A stretch of 64,000 bases of DNA from JAJPXI01 sp051867655 (GCA_051867655.1 JBJDYV010000027.1:1-64000), one strand, 5' to 3'; positions 22,970 through 31,685 are shown, numbered from the stretch's first letter. Numbers and translations: made by a program. The notes: generated from the letters alone by a model not told the origin.

Positions 22970-24139
22970 ATGACCGAACTGGAACTGAAATACGGCTGTA
23001 ACCCCAACCAGAAGCCCGCCCGCATCTTCATGACCGAGGGTGAGCTGCCCGTCACCGTTCTCAACGGCAAACCGGGCTATATCAACTTTATGGACGCCCT
23101 GAACTCCTGGCAGCTGGTCAAGGCTCTGCGGAAGGCCACCGGCCTGCCCGCCGCCGCCTCCTTCAAGCACGTCTCCCCCGCCGGTGCCGCGCTGGGTACT
23201 CCTCTGAGCGACGTGGAGAAGAAGATCTACTTCGTGGAGGGCGACCTGTCCCCCATCGCCTGCGCTTACGCCAAGGCCCGGGGCGCCGACCGCCTGTGCT
23301 CCTACGGCGACTGGGCGGCCCTCAGCGACATCTGTGACGCTGACACCGCCAACCTGCTCAAGCCCGAGGTGTCCGACGGCGTCATCGCCCCCGGCTACAC
23401 CGACGAAGCGCTGGCCATCCTGAAGAGCAAGAAAAAGGGTAACTACAACGTGGTGCAGATCGACCCCGACTACACCCCCAAGCCCATCGAGCAGCGGGAC
23501 ATCTTCGGCATCCGCTTCCAGCAGGGCTACAACAGCTTTGAGATCAACGAGGGTCTGCTGGACAACATCGTCACCGAGAACAAGGAGCTTTCCCAGCAGG
23601 CCAAGAACGACCTGCTGCTGGCCATGATCACCCTGAAATACACCCAGTCCAACTCCGTCTGCTACGTCAAGGACGGCCAGACCATCGGCGTGGGCGCCGG
23701 CCAGCAGAGCCGCATCCACTGCACCCGTCTGGCGGGCAACAAGGCCGACATCTGGTGGCTGCGCCAGCATCCCAAGGTCCTGGGACTGCAATTTGTGGAC
23801 AACATCCGCCGCCCTGACCGGGACAACGCCATCGACATCTATATCTCCGACGAGTACGAGGACATTCTGGCCGACGGCGTGTGGCAGAATACCTTCAAGG
23901 TCAAGCCCGAGGTGCTGACCCGGGAGGAAAAGAAGGAGTGGGGCAAAAAGCTGACCGGCGTGGCTCTGGGCTCCGACGCCTTCTTCCCCTTCGGCGACAA
24001 TGTGGAGCGCGCCCGCAAGTCCGGCGTGTGCTATATCGCCCAGCCCGGCGGCTCCATCCGGGACGACAATGTCATTGACACCTGCAACAAGTACGGCATC
24101 GTTATGGCGTTCACCGGCATGCGCTTGTTCCATCATTAA
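22970..24139 (+). CDS. purH: AICAR transformylase, single-domain PurH
   Basis: A 389-residue formyltransferase corresponding only to the AICAR-transformylase half of PurH. The motifs are KYGCNPNQKPAR, ASFKHVSPAGAA with the catalytic Lys-His pair, and the C-terminal SDAFFPFGDNVERA and AQPGGSIRDDNVI. No IMP cyclohydrolase domain is attached; the gene just upstream supplies it. The two genes are 3 nt apart. A GC-rich hairpin region follows before purD. Confidence 0.94.
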   Translation: MTELELKYGCNPNQKPARIFMTEGELPVTVLNGKPGYINFMDALNSWQLVKALRKATGLPAAASFKHVSPAGAALGTPLSDVEKKIYFVEGDLSPIACAYAKARGADRLCSYGDWAALSDICDADTANLLKPEVSDGVIAPGYTDEALAILKSKKKGNYNVVQIDPDYTPKPIEQRDIFGIRFQQGYNSFEINEGLLDNIVTENKELSQQAKNDLLLAMITLKYTQSNSVCYVKDGQTIGVGAGQQSRIHCTRLAGNKADIWWLRQHPKVLGLQFVDNIRRPDRDNAIDIYISDEYEDILADGVWQNTFKVKPEVLTREEKKEWGKKLTGVALGSDAFFPFGDNVERARKSGVCYIAQPGGSIRDDNVIDTCNKYGIVMAFTGMRLFHH

Positions 24140-24146
24140 TGAGCTT

Positions 24147-24312
24147 CCAGGGGGTACCCTGTACCCCCTGGATACGGGTCTGCGTGCCGGCCGTGCCGGC
24201 GACTTGCCCCGATACCCCCGGTTTCGCGCCCCGCGGCGCGGGTCGGGGTGTTTTTCGGAGAAATGAATTCCACGAAAAACGGATCTCAACTGGATTTCGC
24301 CTGCGGCGAAAT
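24147..24312 (+). repeat. Hairpin cluster between purH and purD
   Basis: The 195-nt spacer holds (1) an 11-bp perfect hairpin with CCT loop (24147-24171), (2) a stem CCCCGA/TCGGGG (24207-24212, 24243-24248) with inner GC pairing and a following TGTTTTT that looks like a terminator, and (3) ATTTCGCC-TGC-GGCGAAAT with TTT at about 24294-24315, just before the purD ribosome-binding site. It may terminate or attenuate purD transcription; no gene is present. Confidence 0.65.
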
Positions 24313-24334
24313 TTTGCGAAACGAGGTTAAACTT

Positions 24335-25591
24335 ATGAAAGTACTTGTAGTTGGCGGCGGCGGCCGCGAGCACGCCATCTGCTGGAAACTGGCCCAGAGT
24401 CCGAAGGTCACCGGGCTCTGGTGCGCCCCCGGCAACGGCGGCATCTCCGAAGTGGCAACCTGCGTGGACATTAAGGCCACCGATGTGGACGCCATGGTGG
24501 TCTGGGCCAAGGAGAACGCCATGGACTTCGTGGTAGTGGCCCCCGACGATCCCCTGGCCCTGGGCATGGTGGACGCGTTGGAGGCCGCGGGCATCCCCGC
24601 CTTCGGCCCCCGGGCCAACGCCGCCATCATTGAGGCCTCCAAGGTCTTCTCCAAGAATCTGATGGAGAAGTACCACATTCCCACCGCGCAATACAAGACC
24701 TTCACCGACATGGACGCCGCCCTGGCCTATGTCCGGGAGCAGGGCGCTCCCATCGTGGTCAAGGCCGACGGTCTGGCCCTGGGCAAGGGCGTGGTGGTGG
24801 CCCAGAGCGCGGAAGAAGCAGAGGACGCCGTGCGCTCCATGATGGCTGACAAGAAGTTCGGCGAGGCGGGCACCCGTCTGGTCATCGAGGAGTGCATGAC
24901 CGGCCCCGAGGCCACCGTTCTGGCCTTCTGCGACGGTGAGCATCTGGTGTGCATGCCCTCCAGCCAGGACCACAAGCGCGCTTTTGACGGCAACCAGGGC
25001 CCCAACACCGGCGGCATGGGTGCCATCTCCCCCTCCCCCTACTACACCGACGAGATCGCCCGGCGCTGCATGGACGAGATCTTCCTTCCCACCGTGGCCG
25101 CGCTGAAGGCAGAGGGCCGCCCCTTCCAGGGCGTCATCTACTTCGGCCTGATGCTGACCCCCAACGGCCCCAAGGTAGTGGAGTACAACGCCCGCTTCGG
25201 CGATCCCGAATGTCAGGCCGTCCTGTCCCTGCTGGACAGCGACCTGCTGGAGATCCTGATGGCCTGCCGCAATGGTACCCTGGATCAGGTAGACATCCGC
25301 TGGAAGAGCGGCGCCGCCTGCTGCCTGGTGCTGGCCTCCGGCGGCTACCCCGCCTCCTATCAGAAGGGCTACCCCATCACCGGCATCGACAAGGCCAACG
25401 AGACCGCCGTGGTCTTCCACGCCGGCACCAAAAAGACCGACAGCGGTGAAATTCTCACCAGCGGCGGCCGCGTGCTGGGCGTCACCGCCACCGGCGCCGA
25501 CCTGAACGCCGCCATCGACGGCGCCTACGCCGCCGCGTCCCACATCTCCTGGACGGACATGCACTTCCGCCGCGACATCGGCAGAGTATAA
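24335..25591 (+). CDS. purD: Phosphoribosylamine-glycine ligase (GARS)
   Basis: A 418-residue ATP-grasp ligase of the second purine step. It begins MKVLVVGGGGREHAI and has PIVVKADGLALGKGVVVA, GPEATVLAFCDG and the metal-binding EYNARFGDPE. The start at 24335 has ACGAGG upstream; the longer frame from 24248 runs through the hairpin region and is rejected. It ends the purine cluster, though the hairpins before it may separate its expression from the rest. Confidence 0.95.
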   Translation: MKVLVVGGGGREHAICWKLAQSPKVTGLWCAPGNGGISEVATCVDIKATDVDAMVVWAKENAMDFVVVAPDDPLALGMVDALEAAGIPAFGPRANAAIIEASKVFSKNLMEKYHIPTAQYKTFTDMDAALAYVREQGAPIVVKADGLALGKGVVVAQSAEEAEDAVRSMMADKKFGEAGTRLVIEECMTGPEATVLAFCDGEHLVCMPSSQDHKRAFDGNQGPNTGGMGAISPSPYYTDEIARRCMDEIFLPTVAALKAEGRPFQGVIYFGLMLTPNGPKVVEYNARFGDPECQAVLSLLDSDLLEILMACRNGTLDQVDIRWKSGAACCLVLASGGYPASYQKGYPITGIDKANETAVVFHAGTKKTDSGEILTSGGRVLGVTATGADLNAAIDGAYAAASHISWTDMHFRRDIGRV

Positions 25592-25599
25592 AGCACAGA

Positions 25600-25645
25600 A
25601 AATGTGCCCTCTCCCATTTTCCCGGGAGAGGGCACATTCTTTTTA
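25600..25645. terminator. Bidirectional terminator between purD and the convergent gene
   Basis: Perfect 15-nt arms (25601-25615 and 25624-25638) with an 8-nt loop and a T-run; a GAAAA run precedes it for the other strand. Confidence 0.9.
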
Positions 25646-26143
25646 TTCTTCCGTCTTTTCTTCCTCGATCAGAGAAATGATCGGCTTGATGTTCTCGTTC
25701 ACAAATTCACGGAACTCATCCAGCGTTCCCATGGTCAGATCCAGATCCTTCTTCTGCAGAACGATTCCGCGGCCCTGGTAGACCACAAAGAAAATGTCCT
25801 CGGTCTCCATGACCAGTTCGATCTCGTCATAAGTTACGGCGTCCTGGTCCAGATCTTCCAGCGCCCCCATGACCGTGAACATCTCCTCGCCGGAGAAGCA
25901 GACCTGGACCTCCTTCTCCTTCAGGCTTTCCGCGTGGCCCTCCAGGAATTCCCGCGCCGCCTTGTCATAGCGGCTCTCTTTCTCCTTCTTTTTCTTCTTC
26001 CCGTCGCCGGCGCGCTGGAACAGCTTGGGAAGCATCTGCTGCTGGTGCATCTGCAGCCGCTTCTCCAGCGCCCGGCTGATCTGCGGCACGAGGGTTTCCA
26101 CATCAAACGCACTGGTCTGAAAAATAAATTCAATTTCCTCCAC
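25643..26143 (-). CDS. YcxB-like domain protein, unknown function
   Basis: A 166-residue soluble protein. A Lys-rich stretch (about 47-57) follows an N-terminal helical part, and the C-terminal half (VYQGRGIVLQKKDL, then EEFREFVNEN-like sequence) resembles the YcxB-like domain. I start it at the GTG at 26143 because AAGGAGG is 7 nt upstream; an ATG at 26176 would place that site inside the gene. TATAAT at 26182-26187 (minus strand) is the likely -10, flanked by the arms AAAACTTC and GAAGTTTT. Function not recognised. Confidence 0.6.
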   Translation of the reverse strand: MEEIEFIFQTSAFDVETLVPQISRALEKRLQMHQQQMLPKLFQRAGDGKKKKKEKESRYDKAAREFLEGHAESLKEKEVQVCFSGEEMFTVMGALEDLDQDAVTYDEIELVMETEDIFFVVYQGRGIVLQKKDLDLTMGTLDEFREFVNENIKPIISLIEEEKTEE

Positions 26144-26221
26144 GGTTGAACCTCCTTGGCTGCTGTAAAACTTCATGGAAGATTATAGCGAAGTTTTGTA
26201 AACAAATCTACCCTTTTCCGC

Positions 26222-26263
26222 AAAAAAACAGCTCCCCGCCTGCCAGCGGGGAACTGTTTTTTT
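26222..26263 (-). terminator. Terminator of the ferredoxin gene
   Basis: Arms at 26228-26239 and 26246-26257 with one internal mismatch, flanked by A7 and T7 runs, so functional on either strand. Confidence 0.88.
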
Positions 26264-26287
26264 GCGTATACGTGTTATGTACGTATC

Positions 26288-26458
26288 TTAGCCCTGGGAA
26301 ATCGCACCCATGGGGCAAGTAGCCGCGCAGGAGCCGCACTCGATGCAGGCGCCCGCATCGATCTCATAGTGCTCATCGCCCTGAGAGATCGCACCGACGG
26401 GGCAGTTGCCCTCGCAGGCGCCGCAGCTCACGCAATCATTACCGATAACATAGGCCAT
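26288..26458 (-). CDS. 2[4Fe-4S] ferredoxin
   Basis: A 56-residue clostridial-type ferredoxin. Two CxxCxxCxxxCP motifs are present, CVSCGACEGNCP starting at residue 9 and CIECGSCAATCP in the second half, each followed by the GAI turn. It is the expected low-potential electron carrier for the Rnf complex and other anaerobic enzymes; that pairing is inference. The ATG at 26458 has an ideal AGGAGGTG. It stands alone between its own promoter and terminator. Confidence 0.95.
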   Translation of the reverse strand: MAYVIGNDCVSCGACEGNCPVGAISQGDEHYEIDAGACIECGSCAATCPMGAISQG

Positions 26459-26486
26459 TGGTCACACCTCCTAGCATGATAGCTCA

Positions 26487-26515
26487 ATTCTACCAACCTT
26501 TTTTCAAAAAAGCAA
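26487..26515 (-). promoter_or_regulatory. Ferredoxin promoter
   Basis: On the minus strand TTGCTT (26510-26515) and TAGAAT (26487-26492) are 17 nt apart, about 30 nt from the start codon. Confidence 0.6.
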
Positions 26516-26593
26516 TCCTAAATTCCTGGATGACTGGGTATATTTTTGTAATGGAAGAAAAACAATAGTTCAAAAGCAAAGGTCGTGACTTTG

Positions 26594-26740
26594 ATGAAGC
26601 AAAATTCCCGGTCGATGGAGTGTGCCGGAAGCCTGACGCCGGAGTTGGAGGGAGCGTCCCGCTCTGTCTCCCATCCCGTGCGGGTGCACCCGGCCAAAGC
26701 GGCTCCTCAGGCCAAAAAAGGCGGCGCAAAGCATGAATAA
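26594..26740 (+). CDS. Possible small ORF upstream of and overlapping clpC
   Basis: A 48-codon frame beginning MKQNSRSMECAGS and ending in a Lys/Ala-rich tail. Its stop lies 8 nt inside clpC. AAAGG is 11 nt upstream of its ATG, whereas clpC itself has only a poor ribosome-binding site (GGCGG), so the small frame could serve to couple translation. No family recognised, and the reading may be chance. Confidence 0.3.
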   Translation: MKQNSRSMECAGSLTPELEGASRSVSHPVRVHPAKAAPQAKKGGAKHE

Positions 26741-29201
26741 CAGTCCATTCACCCAGCGCTCCCAGGCCGCCCTGCGCCTGGCTCAGGAGTCCTCCGCTGA
26801 GTTGGGCCACGGCTATGTGGGCAGCGAGCATCTGCTTCTGGGTCTTCTGAAGGAGGGTCAGGGGGTGGCCTCCAAGGTTCTGAAGCAGGCCGGGCTGGAG
26901 GCCGACGGCGTGCAGGCCTCCATCGCCCGGCTGGTGGGTGTGGGCGCGCCCGGCGGCCCACCCTCTCAGGGGCTGACCCCCCGGTGCAAGAAGATCATTG
27001 AGCTGGCCATTGCCGAAGCCAACCGCCTGGGCCACCACTATGTGGGCACCGAGCATCTGCTCATGGGCCTGCTGCGGGAGGGGGACGGCGTGGCCGCCCG
27101 TGTGCTGACCGGCAGCGGGCTGGATCTGCGCAAACTGTACGCCGATGTCTCGGCGGCCCTGGGGGGCGGCGGCTCCTCCAACCAGGCCCGCAGCAGCAGG
27201 CCCCGGCCGGAGCGGGAGTACGGCGGCGGAGACACCAAGCTGCTGGACCAGTTCTCCCGGGATCTGACCCGCATGGCGTACAACGGCACCCTGGACCCCG
27301 TGATCGGCCGGGAGGCAGAAGTGCGCCGGGTCATCCAGATTCTGTCCCGGCGCACCAAGAACAACCCTGCCCTGATCGGCGAGCCCGGCGTGGGCAAGAC
27401 CGCCGTGGCCGAGGCCCTGGCCCAGCACATTGTCGCCGGGAACGTGCCCGACGACCTGCGCCGCAAGCGTCTGCTGGCCCTGGACCTGTCCTCCATGGTG
27501 GCGGGCACCAAATACCGGGGCGAGTTTGAGGAACGGGTAAAGAGCATTCTGACCGAGGTGCGCCGGGCCGGGGATGTGATCCTCTTCCTGGACGAGCTGC
27601 ATACCATCGTGGGTGCCGGCTCCGCGGAGGGCGCCATCGACGCGGCCAACATTCTCAAGCCCGCCCTGGGCCGGGGTGAGCTCCAGGTAGTGGGCGCCAC
27701 CACGTTGGATGAATACCGCAAATATATCGAAAAGGACGCCGCCCTGGAGCGGCGCTTTCAGCCTGTCACCGTGGCGGAGCCCAGCCCGGAGACCGCCCTG
27801 GCCATTCTGAAAGGCCTGCGGGACCGGTATGAGGCCCACCACAAGCTGTCCATCACTGACCAGGCGCTCCAGGCCTCGGTGGACCTGTCCCGGCGGTATC
27901 TGCACGACCGCCGCCTGCCCGACAAGGCCATCGACCTGGTGGATGAGGCGGCTTCCCGGGTGCGCATCCGGCAGCTGTCCGCCCCGCCGGATCTGCGCAT
28001 GCTGGAGGAAAAGGCGGAACAGGCCCGCCGGGAGAAGGAGGAGGCCATCCGCAGTCAGGACTTCGAGAAGGCCGCCGTGCTCCGGGACGCGGAAGCCGAC
28101 TTCCGGCAGGAGCTGAAAACACAGCAGGACAAGTGGCGCAACGGACAGCCCGGCGGTCAGGTGACAGCCGAAGATGTGGCCGCCGTGGTCTCCGACTGGA
28201 CTGGGGTTCCTGTCACCACCCTGACCGAAAAAGAGAGCCGCCGCCTGCTCTCCCTGGAGGAGGAGCTCCACCGCCGCGTGGTCGGCCAGGAGGACGCCGT
28301 GGCCGCGGTCGCCAAGGCGGTGCGGCGGGGCCGGGTGGGTCTGAAGGAGGAGTCCCGCCCCACCGGGACCTTTCTCTTTCTCGGCCCCACCGGCGTGGGC
28401 AAGACCGAGCTGTGCAAGGCGCTGGCCCGGGCCCTGTTCGGCAGTGAGGAAGCGCTGCTGCGCTTCGATATGTCCGAGTATATGGAGGCCCACTCCGTCT
28501 CCCGCCTGGTGGGGTCTCCCCCGGGCTATGTGGGGCACGAGGAGGGGGGACAGTTGACCGAACAGGTCCGGCGGCGGCCCTATTCCGTCGTGCTCTTTGA
28601 TGAGATCGAGAAGGCCCACCAGGACGTCTGGGGCATCCTGCTGCAGATCATGGAAGACGGCGTTCTGACCGACGCCCAGGGCCGCAAGGCGGATTTCAGC
28701 AACACCGTGGTAGTGCTCACCTCCAACGTGGGCGCGCAGCGTATCACCGCAAAAGGCGGCAGGCTGGGCTTTTCCGTTTCCGGCGGCGGCGAGACCAAAG
28801 ACCCCGGGGAACTGAAAGCCCTGGTGCTGGACGAGGTCAAGCGGGTCTTCCGGCCGGAATTTCTGAACCGCCTGGATGAAATCATCGTCTTCCGCCAGCT
28901 GGACCGGCCCCAGATCGCCCAAATCACCCGGCGCATGCTGGAAGACACCGCCGCCCGCCTGGGCAAGCTGGGGGTCCGTCTGGAGGTCTCCGACGCCGCT
29001 GTGGACGCTCTGGCCGCCGCCGGCTTCGACCCGGTCTACGGCGCCCGGCCCCTGCGCCGGGCCATCCGGGCTCAGGTGGAGGACCCGCTGGCTGAGCTTC
29101 TGCTGGACGGCTCCCTGAAGCACGGCGACACCGCCCGGGCAGACTGTGCCGGCGGGGCCGTCGCCATCACTGTGAACCAAAAACGGGAGGAAGAAGCATG
29201 A
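26733..29201 (+). CDS. clpC: AAA+ unfoldase ClpC
   Basis: An 822-residue HSP100 chaperone that feeds substrates to ClpP. Domains in order are two Clp-N repeats (about 1-145), the first AAA+ module with Walker A GEPGVGKT (216-223) and Walker B ILFLDEL, a middle region with a UVR-like segment (EEAIRSQDFEKAAVLRD), the second AAA+ module with GPTGVGKT (551-558) and VVLFDEIEKAH, and the C-terminal D2-small domain. A ctsR-mcsA-mcsB set, common upstream of clpC in Bacillota, is not present. The downstream lipoprotein gene overlaps by ATGA. No clear CtsR box was found in the upstream region. Confidence 0.93.
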   Translation: MNNSPFTQRSQAALRLAQESSAELGHGYVGSEHLLLGLLKEGQGVASKVLKQAGLEADGVQASIARLVGVGAPGGPPSQGLTPRCKKIIELAIAEANRLGHHYVGTEHLLMGLLREGDGVAARVLTGSGLDLRKLYADVSAALGGGGSSNQARSSRPRPEREYGGGDTKLLDQFSRDLTRMAYNGTLDPVIGREAEVRRVIQILSRRTKNNPALIGEPGVGKTAVAEALAQHIVAGNVPDDLRRKRLLALDLSSMVAGTKYRGEFEERVKSILTEVRRAGDVILFLDELHTIVGAGSAEGAIDAANILKPALGRGELQVVGATTLDEYRKYIEKDAALERRFQPVTVAEPSPETALAILKGLRDRYEAHHKLSITDQALQASVDLSRRYLHDRRLPDKAIDLVDEAASRVRIRQLSAPPDLRMLEEKAEQARREKEEAIRSQDFEKAAVLRDAEADFRQELKTQQDKWRNGQPGGQVTAEDVAAVVSDWTGVPVTTLTEKESRRLLSLEEELHRRVVGQEDAVAAVAKAVRRGRVGLKEESRPTGTFLFLGPTGVGKTELCKALARALFGSEEALLRFDMSEYMEAHSVSRLVGSPPGYVGHEEGGQLTEQVRRRPYSVVLFDEIEKAHQDVWGILLQIMEDGVLTDAQGRKADFSNTVVVLTSNVGAQRITAKGGRLGFSVSGGGETKDPGELKALVLDEVKRVFRPEFLNRLDEIIVFRQLDRPQIAQITRRMLEDTAARLGKLGVRLEVSDAAVDALAAAGFDPVYGARPLRRAIRAQVEDPLAELLLDGSLKHGDTARADCAGGAVAITVNQKREEEA

Positions 29202-29710
29202 AACGACTGACCGCCCTCGCGCTGATCCTGGCGCTGGCGCTGACCGGGTGCGCCGCAAAAAAGAGCGCGGAAAAGACCCTGAGCCCCACGGAGCGCACCC
29301 AGCTGTACGAGACCGCCATCACCGCCGCCCGGGATGAGGAGATCAACCAGGTTCAGAGCGTCCTGACCTCCGCCGGGGAGGATGACGCGGAGATGGTCTT
29401 CGCGCTGCTCGGCGTGAAGGCTGAGGACATGAGCGCCTACGCCCTGTCCGTATCCCTGATGAATGTAAAGGCTTACGCTGTCGCCGCCATCTATCCCGCC
29501 GCCGGGAAGGAGGATGTGGTGCTGGAGGGCCTGCGCTCCTTCGTGGACAACCAGAAGCAATCCTTTGAGCACTACCTGGCCGACCAGTACGAGATCGCCG
29601 TTAATGCCCGGCTGGAGACCCTGGAGGACGGCACCGTTCTTCTGGTCATGTGTGAAAACCAGGACGCCGTCTTTGACGCCATCTCGGACGCCATCGTGAA
29701 GGGGAAATAA
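29198..29710 (+). CDS. DUF4358 lipoprotein
   Basis: A 170-residue secreted lipoprotein: a type II signal peptide ends in LALTGC with Cys18, then a soluble domain with KAYAVAAIYP, repeated basic and acidic helices and the DQYEIAVNARLETLEDGTVLLVM-type strand typical of DUF4358. Function unknown. It overlaps clpC by 4 nt and is followed by a hairpin. Confidence 0.75.
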   Translation: MKRLTALALILALALTGCAAKKSAEKTLSPTERTQLYETAITAARDEEINQVQSVLTSAGEDDAEMVFALLGVKAEDMSAYALSVSLMNVKAYAVAAIYPAAGKEDVVLEGLRSFVDNQKQSFEHYLADQYEIAVNARLETLEDGTVLLVMCENQDAVFDAISDAIVKGK

Positions 29711-29716
29711 TATAAA

Positions 29717-29752
29717 ACAGGGGAGAACTGCCGTTGCAGTTCTCCCCTGTCT
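29717..29752 (+). terminator. Hairpin terminator after the DUF4358 gene
   Basis: Perfect arms 29717-29731 and 29736-29750 with a CGTT loop. The following tract (CTTGT) is poor in T on the plus strand. Confidence 0.7.
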
Positions 29753-29776
29753 TGTGATCTATATGAACTTACTCGC

Positions 29777-31126
29777 TTAATAGCAAACACCCTGCCAAAG
29801 CATAGCGTCGGCCACCTTGATGAAGCCCGCGATGTTGGCGCCGGCCACCAGGTTGCCGGGCATGCCGTAATCGGCGGCAGCCTTGGCGCAGGAGGCGTAG
29901 ATGTTCTTCATGATGCCGTGGAGCTTCTCGTCCACTTCCTCGAAGGTCCAGTTCAGGCGCATGGAGTTCTGGGACATCTCCAGGCCGGAGGTGGCCACGC
30001 CGCCGGCGTTGACAGCCTTGGCGGGGCCGAAGGGGATACCTGCCTGCTGGAACGCGGCAACGGCCTCGGGGGTGGAGGGCATGTTGGCGCCCTCGGCCAC
30101 ATACTTCACGCCGTTCTTGATCAGCAGGGCGGCGGACTCGCCGTCCAGCTCGTTCTGGGTGGCACAGGGCAGGGCCACATCGCAGGGGATGGACCAGATG
30201 CCGCGGCAGCCTTCCACGTACTGGGCGGTGGGCACATAGTCCAGATAGGTCTTGATGCGCGCGCGCTTGACTTCCTTGATCTCCTGAATGATCTTGTAGT
30301 CAATGCCGTTGGGATCGTAAATATAGCCGTTGGAGTCGCTCATAGCCACGACCTTGCCGCCCAGCTGGGTGGCCTTCTGGTTGGCATAGGTGGCCACATT
30401 GCCGCTGCCGGAGATGACAACGGTCTTGCCCTCAAAGGAGTCGCCGGCAGCCGCCAGCATCTCGTTGGTGAAGTAGCACACGCCGTAGCCGGTGGCCTCG
30501 GTGCGGGCCAGGGAGCCGCCGGCGCCCACCTTCTTGCCGGTCAGAACGCCGGTAAACTCATTGCGCAGGCGCTTGTACTGGCCGAACATGTAGCCGATCT
30601 CCCGGGCGCCCACGCCGATGTCGCCGGCAGGCACGTCGGTGTCAGCGCCGATGTGGCGCTGCAGCTCGGTCATAAAGGACTGGCAGAAGCGCATGATCTC
30701 GCCGTCGCTCTTACCCTTGGGATCAAAGTCGGAGCCACCCTTGCCGCCGCCCATGGGCAGACCGGTCAGAGAGTTCTTGAAGATCTGCTCGAAGCCCAGG
30801 AACTTGATCACGGACAGGTTGACGGAGGGATGGAACCGCAGGCCGCCCTTATAGGGGCCAATGGCAGAATTGAACTGCACCCGGTAGCCGCGGTTGACCT
30901 GGACCTTGCCCGCGTCGTCCACCCAGGACACGCGGAAGCACACGATCCGTTCCGGTTCCACGATACGCTCGATGATGCCCTGCTCCAGCAGCTCAGGGCG
31001 CTGCTCGACAACAGGCTCCAGAGACTCCAGCACTTCCAGGACGGCCTGCAGGAACTCCGGCTCATGGGCGTTGCGGGCGGCGAGGCCCGCATAGATCTCA
31101 TTCAGCTTCGCATTCTTCAAAGACAT
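29777..31126 (-). CDS. gdhA: Glutamate dehydrogenase, NADP-type
   Basis: A 449-residue hexameric dehydrogenase that interconverts 2-oxoglutarate plus ammonia and glutamate. Visible sites are KGGLRFHPSVN, PMGGGKGGSDFDPKGKSD with the catalytic Lys region, DVPAGDIGVGAREIGYMFG with the catalytic Asp, and ISGSGNVATY in the Rossmann domain. Length and motifs match the biosynthetic NADP class I; cofactor choice is inference. The start follows AAGGAG. It has its own strong promoter. Confidence 0.95.
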   Translation of the reverse strand: MSLKNAKLNEIYAGLAARNAHEPEFLQAVLEVLESLEPVVEQRPELLEQGIIERIVEPERIVCFRVSWVDDAGKVQVNRGYRVQFNSAIGPYKGGLRFHPSVNLSVIKFLGFEQIFKNSLTGLPMGGGKGGSDFDPKGKSDGEIMRFCQSFMTELQRHIGADTDVPAGDIGVGAREIGYMFGQYKRLRNEFTGVLTGKKVGAGGSLARTEATGYGVCYFTNEMLAAAGDSFEGKTVVISGSGNVATYANQKATQLGGKVVAMSDSNGYIYDPNGIDYKIIQEIKEVKRARIKTYLDYVPTAQYVEGCRGIWSIPCDVALPCATQNELDGESAALLIKNGVKYVAEGANMPSTPEAVAAFQQAGIPFGPAKAVNAGGVATSGLEMSQNSMRLNWTFEEVDEKLHGIMKNIYASCAKAAADYGMPGNLVAGANIAGFIKVADAMLWQGVCY

Positions 31127-31171
31127 ATGACAAACTCCTTTGTTTGTATTTTTGCAGGGTTAATTGAGGTC

Positions 31172-31200
31172 ATTATATTCCGATACGGACGAAAATGCAA
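31172..31200 (-). promoter_or_regulatory. gdhA promoter
   Basis: On the minus strand TTGCAT (31195-31200) and TATAAT (31172-31177) are 17 nt apart, with a leader of about 40 nt. Confidence 0.78.
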
Positions 31201-31242
31201 GATTTTTTTGCAAGGTTGCAAAATTTGACGCATCACGCACAA

Positions 31243-31275
31243 AAGCGGGCGGCAAAACTGCCTCCCGCTTTCGTT
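31243..31275 (-). terminator. Terminator of the deacetylase-cdd transcript
   Basis: Arms AAGCGGG-c-GGCA (31243-31254) and TGCC-t-CCCGCTT (31259-31270) with T-rich sequence on both sides. Confidence 0.75.
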
Positions 31276-31289
31276 TAATTCTGCAAAAC

Positions 31290-31685
31290 TTAATACAAAA
31301 ATTTGGGGCCAAAGCCATGGGGAAGCAGCTCGGCCAGCGGGAGCCGGACAAACTCCCGGTCCTCCCGGGCCACCAGCACGGTCAGCTCCGGGCAGAACTC
31401 ATAGAGCATCTGCCGGCAGGCGCCGCAGGGCCAGCAGTAATCGCTGCTGTTGCCCACCACCGCCAGGGCGGTCCAGTCGTCCCGGTGCCCCTCGCTGACC
31501 GCCTTGACCACCGCGGTACGCTCGGCGCAGATGGTAGAGCCGTAGGCGGCGTTTTCCACGTTGCAGCCGGTGAACACCGTGCCGTCGGCACACAAAAGGG
31601 CGGCGCCCACGGGAAACCCGGAATAGGGAACGTAGGAGCGCTCCAGCATGGTAAAGGCCAGGTCCACCAGTTCACGGTCAGTCAT
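31290..31685 (-). CDS. cdd: Cytidine deaminase
   Basis: A 131-residue zinc enzyme that deaminates cytidine and deoxycytidine in pyrimidine salvage. The zinc site is CAERTA (Cys ligand followed by the catalytic Glu) and PCGACRQ (two further Cys ligands), which is the tetrameric all-cysteine form. YVPYSGFPVGAAL is the conserved N-terminal segment. It starts 14 nt after the upstream deacetylase gene and is likely cotranscribed. Confidence 0.95.
   Translation of the reverse strand: MTDRELVDLAFTMLERSYVPYSGFPVGAALLCADGTVFTGCNVENAAYGSTICAERTAVVKAVSEGHRDDWTALAVVGNSSDYCWPCGACRQMLYEFCPELTVLVAREDREFVRLPLAELLPHGFGPKFLY

Noticed and set aside
22199..25564. 1121-residue open frame on the minus strand across purO, purH and purD
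   Set aside because: Its composition (Gly/His/Val/Gln-rich) is that of reverse-strand shadow translation, and it lies opposite three well-defined purine genes.
26484..26732. CtsR operator before clpC
   Set aside because: No convincing tandem GTCAAA heptads could be found; GACTTTGA near 26587 is a weak single match.
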